From Glycine soja (lineage: Eukaryota > Streptophyta > Magnoliopsida > Fabales > Fabaceae): a stretch of DNA of 64,000 bases. The notes beneath the pieces were generated by a model, which searched no databases, had not been told where the DNA came from, and worked only from the letters and a program-made list of their open reading frames with translations. Of this stretch, positions 36,341-50,224 are shown in pieces (position 1 is the first letter of the stretch; each line of letters begins with the position of its first letter). The position numbers and the translations under genes were made by a program. The DNA is taken from assembly GCF_004193775.1 (NCBI RefSeq), contig NC_041011.1, positions 45,515,167 through 45,579,166 on the forward strand, in the 5' to 3' direction.

Positions 36341-39300
36341 GTGGGATTATTTATTTTATTCATTTTCATTTCTACTAGCCAATAAATATATAATTAATAG
36401 ATTAAGTGGAAAATAAAAAGGTGTACTTAATGTGAACTTAAACTTTATACTACTAAAAATACATAGAAACAATTTTTTTCATAAATTGACAATTAAAAAA
36501 TAACGAAAGAAGCAGTACAGTACGTAATTAAATCTGGATTGAATGATTCTCCAAAATTTAAAGGTTCGTTTATTCTTTTTTTCATCATATTAATGCTAAA
36601 GTATATTGACCTCTATACCTAGCTGCGCATGACAAAAAAACAAGAACATACAGTAAATAGTAGTACTGCGAGCAAGCTGTTTGGCATAATTGTTTTGGAT
36701 GCTGTTTTTGTATAGGCTGTCTTTGATTCTTTTTTAATTGCTACTCCCACTTTGCTGGAAATACATGCACGTTAATGGTTCAATGAACCAACGTGTGATT
36801 AATCAATATTCAGAGACCTTAGCTTTCCTTTTTTTTTTTTCTTTTCGTGAATTACTCATTTTACCTAACTCTTGGATGTTTTATTCGGACAAGCATTTTC
36901 ACTAACTTTATGGAATGTTGATCAAAATTCCAATAATTAAAAATCGAAAAATTCATGCTTAAAAGAAATTATTTTGATGCAAATCATGCAAGAGAACATT
37001 TTTTTTCTTAAGGATAATCGTGTCAGTTTTTGACCTGGGATTTTTTTTTCATCACTACTAAAAAATTGCTATTATCTAATGGACTGAATCTATGGGTAAC
37101 AGAATTACGGAATTACCAATATATTATGTGCTGATAAAAATCTGTACGTAATTAATTTGTAGGAAATCTTGTGATGGATTTTGAATCTTTTAAAATATGA
37201 TGATGTTTATATGAGTTGTTTAGCTTTAAATAATACTATTTAACTTTTTTTGGTTGAAGCATATGTTTAACAAATTTATATCATAAACAACATATTTTTT
37301 AAATATTATAGGATCCGTCAAATTAAATTAAGAATTTATTTTAACAACTATAACATTGAATTAAATTTTTATATAAAATACTTAAATTTATGTAAAATTA
37401 TAAAGCCCACAAAATTAAGATTGGAAAATATTATTTCGTTCGAAAAGATTTTTTCGTTAAATACGCACGAATCTTGATTTTCATTACATTCTACTTTGCA
37501 TTTTTATTAAATTTTTTATTATATTTATTTTAAAAAATGATGGTGAGCCACATATATAATTTGTGTTTCGTACTGAATAACAACGTTCATTAAGATAAAA
37601 ACTTATCTAATTAATTATTTATGCATTGTAGATGTTTCTAGCAATTGAGATTATGATAAAAATATGCAATGAATCTTGAAATTATATATACAACAAGATT
37701 TAAAATTATCTGATGAAATTCCTGCAATGATTTAAATAGATTCATGAGGTCTTATCTTCTTAAGTCCGGATTTAACAAGCGCTTATTTACTTCACCTATT
37801 TTTCTTGTTGACCACAAGGTTTCACATGATTGCCACATGTGTCGTGGGACCATTCTAAATTATTTGGAGTGAAACGTTGGCATTTAATTAACATCTAAAT
37901 TTATTTCAATTAATGACAAAAGAGATAAGGTAATGAAAGCGAAACTCTTGTCGTTTGAGATGAATGAATGACGGAAAGTGAAAAAAGAAAACTGTATAAT
38001 CAGCTTTTTTCTCCCGTATTATTTTTGGACGAAAAGAATTTCAAGAAAATATTAAGACGAAGATTAGATTCAATTTATTTGGGTGTACTATGCAAAAAAA
38101 TTATGCCATTTTTTTTACTGCTATTTGTTTTCATGCAGTTACTAATATAGTTAATTTTATTAATAAAATATCAAAATCAAATAAATAATAACTTAACATT
38201 TTTAAACTATATATATATATTTAATTTAAATTAAAATACTTTTAAAAATTATTAAAAAACTACAGATATCATTTAGTATTCATTCTGGAAAAAAATCAGA
38301 AAATGTTTTTACTGAAAATAAAAAATAACTTGCACTTGTTTTCTTCAAACCTTTCTTCATTTACGCTGGTCCTAGATAAATATTGAACATGTGCATATGA
38401 TTTTTCTAGTTGAAAAATGATTACGTTTTATATATTTCAATATGATGCACGTACCCTTAAGTTTATTTTTTTAAATGGTACAAATTTCATAAAATCAATA
38501 TATATATATATATATATATATAATTTAATAACATTTTTCCAAAATTTCTAAGATAAGATTACAACTTCTATTATGAGTTATAAATCGGCATACTTTAAAT
38601 TAAGCCATTGATCAAACATGTAAATTTGTCATATATAATAAACTGACTCTAAAAAATTATATATATGTTCCAAAAATTCACCAAAATAAAAAAATTATAT
38701 AAAATGTTGATACATTGTATTATTAGTATATATTTATAATGTTTATATTCAAAATATTTTTTGTTAAATAAAAATATATAAACAAATTAAAGGGAATTGG
38801 CTAACAGTTATTTTTTGTTTATTTAAAAAATATGTTTTTATAATATTATATTTCAATGTCAAAAAATTACTTTGAACTTCCATAAATTTACTAAACTATT
38901 TTTTTCTTTAATTTGGTTCACCAAACAAATAAAAAACCAGTTTATGAAAATATTCAAGAATATAATTTTTAATATCTTTCTTATATAAATTAGAATAGTT
39001 ATCTTGAACAAGACCATAAATTTTAATTCTATAATTAAAAATAAACATTTATTTTGCAAAAAAATATCCACATTGATCATGACATGGTTTGGAGTTAATT
39101 TTGTGATTCATAGCTCGCCACGAATTTCTCAAGGTTACCGGAAATCGGGACACAGCTTCTGATCGAGTTCTGAACTGTTTTATTTTTTTTTCATAGGAGT
39201 ATATATTTTTGCTCTTTCTTCTTCAACTTCAAGATTAGAGTATTTATTTGTCACTTCTTAGGTGATGCATGGCCCATGGGATTCTGTGTCTGTTGTTGGC

Positions 39301-40713
39301 AATAGTAAAATGCAACTCGTTGCATTTGCATGGGCCACAACTTTACTTTCATACGTAGCTTTTGTTCAGAAATTAACAAACTAATTCTGCACCTCGTATT
39401 GACCAAAAAAGTAAAGAAGAATATTTTTCATTTGAAAAAATAAAATTATAGATTAATAAAATACTAATATTGAACAAAATTTAAAATTAATTAATGCTCA
39501 TATAGCTATTTTAAAAAATATTTCTTTTGCTGATTAAAAAAATGTTGTATATTCAATATTAATTTAAACAAGATTTATAATTTGTATTTGCTATTTTATT
39601 TTTTTGCAATAATTAAATATTCTCATTTGAACAACTTTCTGTATTTATCTATCTATCTACTGTGTTCTTAAAATATCAATTGAGTTATTGTGTTGAAAAA
39701 ATATATTTTTTTGGTATGTGTTGAAAAATGTTAAAAAAAGCTTTTACCAAGTTGTGGAGTGAAACTCACAATTTCCTTAAACTTGCATTAATTAAAAATA
39801 AATTTTCTGTACCTATATATATATATATATATAGTATGTGAAATATTACTGCTCCATATATACAAATTAAGAAAAGCCCTATACATATGTATTTTCGTTT
39901 TGGGGTGCATTGAACAGATTTCTATCACAAAGTCCTGTGATTTGAATATGAAAATTGATAAATCAATGAATGATTTAACTAATGGTTTCCAGAACCACTG
40001 ACTGATATGATATTCAATGTGAGTGTGTCAACAAGTATAGCAATATGATTAATCAATCAAACTTTAAGTTCTGTGGCTAATGCATTTTGCCTGTGCAAAA
40101 TTCAAGAGAAATTGTTGTCTATAAAATTATGTTTGACCAATCCCAAAAACTTGTAGAAACACAAAAAAAGTCTTAGTAACGTGTCTGAATGTTTTTCATT
40201 AATGAAAATATGAACAAGAATAAACACACATACACACACTAGTTCATGCATTTATGCCTCACACATATTGATATAATTTTAATTATACATTGAGTGTCCA
40301 TGATTTATCTTTAAAAAATTCATCATTTTTAACGTCAAATACTTCATCTTTTCATAAGTGAATTTTTTAAGGAACATAAGTCATTTTTATAAATATAAAG
40401 TTATATTTTATAATTATTTTGATTCACTTTTTTAACATGAAAGCATATGTTAAAAACTAAATAAATAAATAAATACTCAAACAAATTTTACAAAGTAAAA
40501 AAATCAAATAATAAATTAATTAAATATGTCAGATATTATTTTTATTATTTAAATCAAGCAAAAGTCAAACTTTAAATTTGATTTTTAAAATAAATAAATA
40601 AAAACTACACAACGTTTTTTTTTTATAAGCAAAACTTAAAATTTAAACACGGGACTCTAATTTTTTTTTTCTAAATCATATTATATCTTCTATGAAAGAC
40701 AATCATGTTTAAC
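36341..40713. other. AT-rich intergenic DNA
   Basis: No gene or identifiable element. It contains short AT microsatellites (about 38500-38522 and 39817-39832) and many poly-A/T tracts. Confidence 0.5.
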
Positions 40714-42401
40714 AACTACAAGAAAAAATGTTATATTATCAACGCAAAATAATTCATCAGAAATATCAAAATTATCGACAAAATTTACTAAAGAATTATA
40801 TTTTGTTGGAAAATTTTGAAATACCGACAAAATTTATTGACGGATAATTTTTCTGGCAAAAATCATAATTTTCTGATGGATTTAATTCTGTTGGAAATTT
40901 TAATAATATCGATGAAAGATCTATTTGTCGGAAATTGAAATTTTCCCCAAACAAAAATGACCCAACCCTAAGCCCTCCTTAGTTACCTAGTGTCGTTGCC
41001 ATTGATCCCTCAGTCACCTTGCATTGTGCTTTCGCATTACTATTGAGCTTTTACACTATCATTGTCATTGACCCCAACCCACGTCGTTGAGCACACCGCC
41101 ATCCTCACTTTGGTCGTTCAACCTGTTGTCATTGTTGGCTTCACCTTGATCCAATCGTTGTTCATCTCCACTCTTTTCATCTTTCAACCTGTGTGAAATT
41201 TTTCTTTGCTTTCAAATCGTAAGATAATCGCTGCCTACACTCCCCATTCACCTTTGTCCTATCGTTTTGTGTTTGGTGATGAATAATCTGAATATTGGGA
41301 TGAATAATCTAAATTTTTGTGTTTGGTGATGAATAATTTGAATCATCCTTTTATTTGTTATTTTTGTTTTGTTTAATTTCATCTTCGTTCAATTTTCCAC
41401 TCCTTTTATGAATAATCTGATATCTTCATGCATGTTATTTCTTTGAAATAATCTGCATTGAAGGAGGGAGACAAACTTACAATGCTTCTTTGTGGATATA
41501 AACTCTTGCTTTTGCGCTTAACAATCTTATAATGACTTTCACCGTCATACCAACAATCATTTTCAGGTGAATATCAACCTAACTAGCTCTCTTCGTTCAA
41601 TCCTGGAAATTAAGTGCCAAAATATATATCTTGCTAGAACACAAATTTTACAAGTCAATTTGTGAATTTGTTGTGATTTTGAACATTATTACATGCACTC
41701 ATTTGGTTAGGGATTAACCAAGATTAATATATTTTAAGGATATTAATATTAAGGAGTTAAAGTTTTGTGCTTTTATTGGATGACAATGAATCAGATAAAT
41801 AAATACAAATTATGTCCTTTTGTTGTCTACCTGCTGGTAGATTTGTTGATTTCATTGTTCAATGTAAATCTAATGTTAGAATACTCAACATGGACAATGA
41901 TTACTAATAATATGAATACCCAACATGCACAATGATTACTAATAATATGAATACTGGATCAAAGAAGAAATTGTGTTTTTATATATTAAAAAAATAAAAT
42001 AATATAATAGTTTAAGGTTTAGGCTATGCATGTTCTATCAAATGATTCAATGACAAGAATTTATGTCTGGTAAAATTATTTCAGCAATTAATTAAAGACG
42101 AATCAAAATAGGAAAGATGTAATTGAAGTAGAATGCTTGGGAAGTGAGTTTTTGGACTTGTAGTGATTCACTTGTTCTTGAGTATAAACATTTTATTATA
42201 TAAATAAAATAAAGCAGTTTTTTCACATTTTTCTGCTCTTTCTATTCTCTTTTTATTCATCTTTCAATTTTATTTTTGTTAACGGATTAAACCATAGTAA
42301 ACTTGAATTGTGTGTCGCTAACACAAGCAAACATTGATTTTACCATATTATTTCTATAATCTATATTCTTGTAATCATTTTTTTCCTAAATGAAGCATAT
42401 G

Positions 42402-42467
<66 letters not shown>

Positions 42468-42921
42468 ATGTGTGTGTGTGAGAGAGATTACGACCAATCA
42501 CCCCCTAATGTCTGAATATTAATAATATGAATAATATATAATTATTACGTGGACCACCGTAAGCATAATAACTATCAAAAGAAGAACAAAAGGAGAAAAA
42601 GTAAAAAGCCCAAAAGCAAAAGGCAAAGCTTGCGTTTTGCACATAAACCACGGACAAAAAGAATATTAATCTTCCAATTATCATCAGCACAATCGTTAAT
42701 AAAAAATGAAAAACATATGAAATAAACAATTCTTTATAAAAAACTATTTCTGACAGATTTTTTAACTAATATTTTCGTCAAAAAATTTCCAACAAACAAC
42801 AAAAATCTGTCGTTTAAAATTTTTAATGATAATTTTTTTATTGATTTTGATCCCTTGAAAATCCCTTAAAAATTCTGAATTACTGATGGATTTTGACCGT
42901 TGAAAATACGTTTTTTTAGTG
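40714..42921. mobile_element. CACTA-like non-autonomous element
   Basis: The left end reads ACTACAAGAAAAAATG and the reversed right end CACTAAAAAAACG, resembling CACTA (En/Spm) termini. Sub-terminal regions on both sides carry short repeats around GACAAAATTT, GACGGAT and TCTGTCG, as expected for the element's transposase-binding zones. The interior (40960-41240) has sequence of higher GC content with no intact frame. Tandem duplications lie at 41262-41340 and 41889-41958. Target duplication not resolved. Confidence 0.55.
42403..42480. repeat. AT/GT compound microsatellite
   Basis: About 50 bases of alternating AT pass directly into about 28 bases of GT repeats, inside the CACTA-like element. 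Confidence 0.95.
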
Positions 42922-44929
42922 AACCCTTGCTTAGGATTTATGTGTGTGTGAGAAAATAAAATAAAATAAAAATATACTAATAAAAGATGTATAAGAAAAT
43001 AAGTTTTTATTTGATATTTCCTTGTTTCTCTTAATAGTACATCATATATATATATATAGTTTAAAAAAAACTAAAAATAAATATTTTATTAAACTTATTA
43101 TTTATTAACTAATTATCAATTAATTAAAATTTAAATATTAATAATTGTGAAAAAAAATAATCTTTGATATATTCCTAAATCCATTCCTGCACAGGACTCG
43201 ATCAAAATCAAGACCCGTGAAACCTGTTACACTCAACTCTAATCTATGCATCCTATTTATATGGAGTTAATTATTTAATTGAGCCTTTGTTTTTTCTTTG
43301 GGATCTTTTTTTGATGCTGAGGTTTTCTTTGGGATCTAGATCATGCATGTCACCGACACATAACCTAACTTCATAACCATTTTTAGTAATATAGGAATAC
43401 TAAAGCCACGAGTTTGATTTGTGTGGCAATAAATAACGCCACGGGATATTTTAATACGGAATGACCCAGTTCTCAAATTTTTTTGGAGGCTACTTAATTG
43501 GAGATGAACGTAACTTTTTTTTTTTTTTAGAAATAAGGTATTCCATAGCCAAAAATTATGATAATAATCTTTGAAGTATAAAGACGAGAGAAGTGAATTT
43601 TGGTCTCCTAATAAAGTATTTAACGTAACTCTTACTATATTTAATAATGTTAACTTATTTCATTTACACATTTTTTAATTTTTATACTAAGTAAAAGCGA
43701 AAAACATATATTCACCTCGTACATGATTGATGATCAACCTTTCTCTTTCTGTTTAAACAACTTGACCATCTTTTTGAATGATTAAAGGTATATATGAATG
43801 CATTGCATGAGTGGGTGGTGAATGGTGCATGATCATGCATTTGGTAGCTGTAACACGGTTACTACATTACAACTGTAACTTAACTGGAATTTCAAGGTCA
43901 GATTACGCCCTGAAACATCTAAAAGCCAAAGTGATGATCTCTTTTGATTCATGCACGTCGGAACTTCCCTCAAAATTTCATCTATAGTCACTTTATCTGT
44001 TTGCTTTTATATAAGTCTAATTTGTAATATTTTTCCTTCCCTTTCTTATTATATTTAATTGTTGACTTTAAAAAATAGTACACATATTAAACAAATGCAA
44101 CTAATCTATTTTTATGAAAATCATTTTTAATTTCTTAATATTATTTCTAATATTTTTTCTTATCTTGTTTATAATAAGTATGTAAAATATTTAATAATTA
44201 GATTGATTTTCATAGCTGGTACATTATTTAAGAAAATTTGTTTAAAGTTTAAAATGAACAAATAAATAAAAACAGTTTAATATAGTATGAGTTTAGAGGG
44301 AGTATAATATAACGGTGGATGAAAGAATCCACTTCAAAATTTTCTTTGAAAAAATTTGTTTCGATTAACATGAAAATTAGTACGAGGATACTTTTAAAAG
44401 AAAAAAATTATATAGTATGATAAATTTTTTAATTTTTAAAATAATTATTTTAAATAATTTAAATCGTGATTTATGATTAAATGAGTGTAAAATTGAACGC
44501 ATATGTATTAAATTCTATTTTTAATGTTAAAAATTTGAAGAGAAGATACCAGAAATTGTTTTTGTTGGAAGGTAATGCCGTTATAAAAAAAGGGAAAAAC
44601 GACATTAAAGCAATCCAAAATTCCGAACTTACAATACCAGATGCCTCGAAATGCTTGCCACTTTAATTAGTGTAGAGAGTGTGATTTGTTGATGGTTCAA
44701 TTTTGGTGGGGTCAAAACATAATTCATTGATTAAAATGAGACAATCCAACTTCACTCACCTATGAGGTTTTGAGTTTCAAAGAAAATAGAAAAACTTCAA
44801 ATCTTGTCATAGCTTGTCAAACAAGGATGGGACATACACCAGCCCGATTCTTTAGAATCCACCATCCTAGAGTCCAAATATATTTTAAATCATGAATACT
44901 TTTTCTCGTAGTAATAATTTTAGGTTAAA
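42922..44929. other. AT-rich intergenic DNA
   Basis: No gene or element recognised. Open frames here (for example 44481-44666) have no recognisable similarity. Confidence 0.45.
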
Positions 44930-45272
44930 ACATATTTTTACTTCTTATAAATATTAAAATATTTAAAATTTTATAAATATCAAAATATTTAAAATTTATT
45001 TTTAAAATTTTTATACAAATGTATAATATTTTATTTCGGAATTAAATTTAAAAAATTCAATCTTTTGTGTTAATATCATGTTCTTATTAATTAAATTTTG
45101 ACGTGTTAATCCATTGACATTGATCCATAGGATAGGATGGATCTTACAAATTTAATTTTAAATTAAAATATCACATATTTATATTTTATGAGAATGAAAA
45201 ATATATTCAAAAATTTTGCAATACTAAATTTTAAATATTTCAATATTTACATGAAAAAAAACATATTATAGC
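44930..45272. mobile_element. degenerate fold-back (MULE-like MITE)
   Basis: The left end GGTTAAAACATATTTTTACTT and the reversed right end GGCTATAATATGTTTTTTTTC are diverged versions of the legume MULE terminus seen intact at 28014. The following ATATTAAAATATTTAAAATT is also mirrored. About 340 bp, no coding capacity. Confidence 0.5.
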
Positions 45273-46373
45273 CTTTTATGTATTTATTAGTTGGAGAAGT
45301 TTTGTTGATATTGATGGATATAACATTGAAAACCATCTTTAAATACAATGGGTATGCATTATCCACTCATATTCGAACAAGTCCCATGGATCCCACACAA
45401 CCTTGCTTTGCATTTTGTGGGGGTCATTCTTTCTGGCTATTTTGGTATCACACGTCATGCTAGAGATTTTGTTTTGTAATGGGGGGCCATGTTTCTCTAC
45501 TTCTCCTTCAGAAGCTGGCCAAATTTACCAGACACTATGATTAAGCTCACAGATTAGGCATTTTTAGGCATATATATGCTTCTGGATTCTAGTTACATTT
45601 TTTCATAGGAAAACTAAAATGGGTTTTGTTTCCAAAAGTTAATCTAATAATTTTTTTTTTGGGTTGAGGATGGTCTCTTGACTTGCCTTGATGCAAGTAT
45701 TTTTTTGCACATACCAAACCTGCAAAACCTTAAAACGCTATATGAGAATTGGAATTCATTCTCTTTTTTTCATAAACAGAGGTGGAGAAAAGAAACATAA
45801 AATAAAGTACCGTACAGAACCAAAATTGCCACATGACAAAAGAGGTCAGAATTCCAGTTGGTAGGTTGAAGAGAAGTGAAGAATCATTGGCATATCATTG
45901 AAATATACTAAATTACTAATGTTAAGAATTGTCAGAAAATAGTGAGTTTCTGCAAAACCAGTTGAATGAATTTTATAGGAAACTATCATTATCAAAAGCC
46001 ATTTTCTATACATGGCATTAAACCGATCAAAATCTGTCAAGGTAGGGGTTTAACAACAGTCGTACACTCATCAGTGAAAACCCATTTGTTGAAAGCACGA
46101 AAACTTCAAATCCCCTTCACATTCTAATTTTAATACTACATCAAAAGGAAGAACTAGAAACAAGGACGACTATATAGACATGTACAATTGAAGAAGAACA
46201 GAAACTCTGATTACTAATTACTTACTATAAAAGTATAACAACGATTTAATTTGATTACAATTGAGTTACTATTTCATTCCCTTCAAAATATTCTCTCACC
46301 AGAACTATATACTGTACAACACAATGACAAAGCATGGAAGAAATCAACATGAACTAATAGTTCTTTGTAGGTT
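45273..46373. other. 3' side of the first DVL gene
   Basis: No gene is recognised. The part next to 46374 probably contains the 3' UTR of the DVL gene; an open frame through 46283-46492 on the minus strand is a shadow of that gene. Confidence 0.45.
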
Positions 46374-46526
46374 TCATTCTCTCCAGCAGACAAGCATTGT
46401 GATGCACCTCCAGAAGATATAGAACCTTGCCCTTTGCTCCTTACCAAGCCTAGTGCATCTCCTTCCAAAGGATTTGAAGGGTTCACAGACATGTCTAGTG
46501 CAGGAGCTGATGTCTTCTTGCATCAT
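46374..46526 (-). CDS. DVL/RTFL small regulatory polypeptide (50 aa)
   Basis: A single-exon gene for a DEVIL/ROTUNDIFOLIA-like peptide. The family is plant-specific, short and membrane-associated, and restrains polar cell growth and organ shape when over-produced. The protein starts MMQEDISSC and carries the RTF domain: CEPFKSFGRRCTRLGKEQRA at 15-34, then RFYIFWRCITMLVCWRE at 34-50. The family-invariant spacing C-x2-F-x6-C, QRARFYI and C-W is visible. Two ATGs are adjacent; the first (46526) is taken and the second would shorten it by one residue. A TATAAA lies about 215 bases upstream. It is a paralogue of the gene at 60238-60414, with similarity extending into the promoter. Too short for common ORF thresholds, so easily missed. 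Confidence 0.92.
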   Translation of the reverse strand: MMQEDISSCTRHVCEPFKSFGRRCTRLGKEQRARFYIFWRCITMLVCWRE

Positions 46527-46740
46527 ATCTCTCTCAATGAATAAATATTTCTTGTGATGATTGGTTTTGTTCTTTCTGAAGTTGATGATATGTAGCTACA
46601 AATTAAATGCTTTGTGTTACTTTGGAGAAAGAGAGAATAAGAAAAAAAAGGGAGAGGCAACTTGATAGTAAGGTGTGGTGTGGAGAGGTGAAGTTTCCAA
46701 TTGTATGGTTTGGTGGTGTGATTGTGAGGGAAGTTTATGC

Positions 46741-46746
46741 TTTATA
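46741..46746 (-). promoter_or_regulatory. TATA box of the first DVL gene
   Basis: TATAAA on the minus strand. The block between it and the coding region contains TTGGAAACTTCACCTCTC, closely matched upstream of the second DVL gene, which supports this as the functional core promoter. Confidence 0.6.
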
Positions 46747-47239
46747 GGTGTGGTACACGAAGGAACGTACAATGATTTGAGCTTTGTCAAAGTTTGTGCA
46801 AAGTTTCACGATGATATTTATCCCCCTATGAGACTTCTTTATTACATAGCATGCCATAGACTATGTGGATTAATAAACCAATCACATTGCATGTTCGGAT
46901 GAATTGATGTTATACATGGATTCATTCCAACCCCATCTTATCTTCATGGAGAATTATTGATAGCACATATTATTTAATTTTGCTTCCAATTATTTGTAGG
47001 ATTATAAACATTGGACTATCTCCAGCTCCCCCTGTGGATTAACAAATCAACTGCATTTGGGCCTGAGACAACATTAAATGGCCATGATTGGGTCAACCAA
47101 AATGCTAGGCCCATAAATACACGATTAAAGGTTTCAGAGAACCAATAGCACACGACCATAGCTATTTGTCCTAGCAAATGCAGCATACTTGCATATTACA
47201 ATTGGAGCCAATCGATAAATCACTGATTCTCAAATTAGT

Positions 47240-47804
47240 ATGTGGAAACATCCTGAGAGGGGCCTAGTCAAGGCAAATTTTGATGCAGCAAAAAAAGGAA
47301 ATGGTATTGGGGTGATTTTCAGAGATTGCAAAGGGGATCCCCATGTAGCTGAAGCTTTAGCCTTCCAATTCTCCACCAAAATTGCCTCACAATTATCTAT
47401 TACAGTTGCAAGCTATGAAACAGATTGTCAATTCTTGCACAAACTTGAAAAAAAAAAGGATACACAAAGCCATTCATACTTTGTGGAAGTATTGCTCAAT
47501 GGAGATATCAATCCTCGGATATATTATAAGGTTGGTTTGATGGTTGTGAAATGAAATTAAGGGTGAAGGGAGAAGGAGAGAGAAGTCGTGGATTCAAATT
47601 CTCCTATTGACATTTTTAACAAAACATAAACTAACATTTGCCTTGTTAAAAAAATCAATTCAGCCCTCCACAATAAATATATTGGCAGACACATTAGCAA
47701 ACTTAGCTTTTAATTTCAATGAAAATTGTTGGGTTAGTGATGTGCCCAATCGGATATTAGCTCTAGTTCACAATGATGCTCTAGCATCTTTGCCTCCTGT
47801 TTAG
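47240..47804 (+). pseudogene. RNase H-like domain remnant (LINE-related type)
   Basis: The frame WKHPERGLVKANFDAA, then NGIGVIFRDCKGDPHVAEAL, then YETDCQFLHKL, matches the RNase H-like domain found in plant non-LTR retroelements and derived single genes: first Asp in NFDAA, Glu in AEAL, second Asp in ETDC. After a break near 47554 the end of the domain resumes (ILADTLANLAFNFNENCW). With the frame broken and no flanking reverse transcriptase, it is treated as a relic. Confidence 0.7.
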
Positions 47805-49016
47805 TTTTCAACAAAACATCATTTTCAGAAAAAAGAAAGAAAAAAGAAAACCAATAGGACAGGAAAGAATGAATAATGGTGAAGAGATTCAATTATCTAC
47901 TGAATTGATCATTGCTAACAGTAATACACGTGGAGGGTTATTTATATACAGCAAGATTTATATGATATAAATCTCTTGATGACAAAGAAAAAATTTTAGT
48001 ATATGTTTTTTAAACATACACTAATACACATGGAGATTTATACGTTTTCTTTTCTTTGCCATAAGATATATGTATACCTTTGGGTCAAAGATATAAATTT
48101 GATGCCAAAAAAACAAATAGTATATGCTTTTTATGCATCCATCATGTTAATATTTCTTTTATCAGTGGAAAATAATCCATCATTAATACAAGTCTTCATC
48201 TCTATGATAAGCTAGCCCACAGTTCCATACTCGAATATAATTGTTTTTCGTATAGAAAATATATAGTTATAAATTGTATCTAACTAACAGACTTTGTAAG
48301 AGAATATAACTACTCCTAACAGCTAACTAACTTAATAACTTAAACCCTTTATAATGATGATATTTTTTCTCCTCTGTTTCAATCATTCTCGTACCGCTTG
48401 AAGCTTAATTGCGTACTCCTAAGCTATAATATTCATGGATTGTTACCTCTATTTTTATTTTGTATTTAAGTGTGTAACTGTATTATTTCAGAGACAGAAA
48501 CCTTAGATCTACTCTTTTTTTTTTTAAGGAATTCCAACTAGATTAATTGACACTCCATCCCTTGAGATCAAATCCAGCGCACCAAGAAATATATTAGACC
48601 AAAGAGGATGAACAAATATTTGGAGACCAAACCAAAATCTATGGAACCAAAACTATTTAAACATGTAAGAAGGGAGTCCTTATCTGTACTTAAGGACTAA
48701 GGTGCTTGTTTGAGATAGAAGACTGTAGAGAATTCCACCAAGTATGATTCCTGGAGATACCTCAAATCTACTTGTTTATATGATTCATGGAAAGAAATTG
48801 GTCTTTTCAATTGACCAGGATCAAGCGTCAAAACTTTATTTCATTAACCGATTCATAATTTACATTTTGATTCTTCCTTAGATTTCTGAGATATGTTGAT
48901 TTGTCTACTGTTTCTTTTTGTTTAAAGTTATATTTGTCTCTTAAAAAATATTTAAAATACAAATAATTTTTTCTGATGCTAAAAATTACACCTTCTCTTT
49001 TTTTGAGAGATTTAAC

Positions 49017-49020
<4 letters not shown>

Positions 49021-49078
<58 letters not shown>
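49021..49078. repeat. AT microsatellite
   Basis: About 29 uninterrupted TA units. Confidence 0.97.
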
Positions 49079-49080
<2 letters not shown>

Positions 49081-49544
49081 CCATTTTAATGTAAAAATAC
49101 CTCAGTAGTGGTAAACAATGTGAGCGACCGTCTTAGGATGTTAATTGTCAACACTATTATTTATTTAAAGACTTTAGAAAATTACATGATGTTTTAAACA
49201 CCTTAACTGACCGTGAAAACTTCACCCAAAATAATTATTTCATTTGCCAAAGTTTCATATTTGATAATTGGAGTTAAAACCATCAACAAATGATGCTAAA
49301 AATTAAAAAAAAAACAATATTCTTAGGAAATTTGTTTATATTATTATAAACTATAAATCATATTCATTTCCTAAAAGAGATGTGTCTATAAGTTTTAATA
49401 CTAAAGACGAAAACTGTTATTTAAAAATATCTTAAATTAAACGAGTATATGAATTCCTTCCTTTTCACGAGATCGGTCCACTATTGGGAAAGAAGAAAGA
49501 AGTCAATTGGCAGTAGAGGTCACAAACTCAAAATAGCCCCATTA

Positions 49545-49870
49545 AAAATATAATTTTGGTCCTTGTATAATTTTTAATTTGTGATTTTGGTTATTTTATT
49601 TTTATTTTTATAATTTTAGTTCTTTTATTTTAATTTTTTTTAATTTTGATTCAATCTTTAATTATATATATAATTTTATTTTGATTTAATTGAACTCTAG
49701 ACCTAATACATTCAATTAAAATATTATAAAAAAATAATTTAATAAATTAAAATATAAAAAAGGAATAAATGTATGAAAAATTAAAGATTGAATTAAAATT
49801 GTGAATTTTTTAACACAAGACAAAAATCACAAAAATAAAAGCAAGAGGATTAAAATTGCATAAATAAAAA
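49545..49870. mobile_element. fold-back (MITE-like) element
   Basis: The left end (ATTTTGGTCCTTGTATAA, TGTGATTTTGG) and the reversed right end (ATTTTAATCCTCTTGC, TGTGATTTTTG) are inverted copies, as are the inner parts around GATTCAATCTTTAATT. About 325 bp, non-coding. Confidence 0.5.
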
Positions 49871-50224
49871 CAGGAAGGAGACAAAAAAGCATTCCAGTCT
49901 ACTATATTCATCGATCTGTTGTGTCTACTGCCCATGAAAGTTTTAAGATATCACTCAGTGTAAGGCTTTTTTGACTATGGCTTTTTCTTGGCCCAGGTTT
50001 CCTGGCATGGATTGTGAAAAATATGTTAAACTTTAATTCCTACACCATTTAATTTTCTTTTACACCTAATATATTTTAAAAAAATTTAACTATCCTTTTT
50101 TTACTTCTTTTTTGTTCCTTTTTTTCATATAGCCTATACGAAATGAGAATCTGTATGGGTCATATGGATTTTTCCATATGGATTGAAAATGCAGGTCTTG
50201 AACATGTGATTTTCACGTTATTGA

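Larger units (their letters stand above)
47805..50224. other. AT-rich intergenic DNA
   Basis: No gene recognised. 48530-48850 is less AT-rich and could be an old element. It contains an AT microsatellite (49021-49078) and a fold-back (49545-49870). Confidence 0.45.

Noticed and set aside
35990..36385. 131-codon frame starting MLTLEETVAIRT
   Set aside because: A different frame over the same bases reads copia gag motifs; the longer frame has no family similarity.
46283..46492. 69-codon minus-strand frame overlapping the first DVL gene
   Set aside because: Out-of-frame shadow; the shorter frame contains the complete RTF domain conserved in the paralogue.
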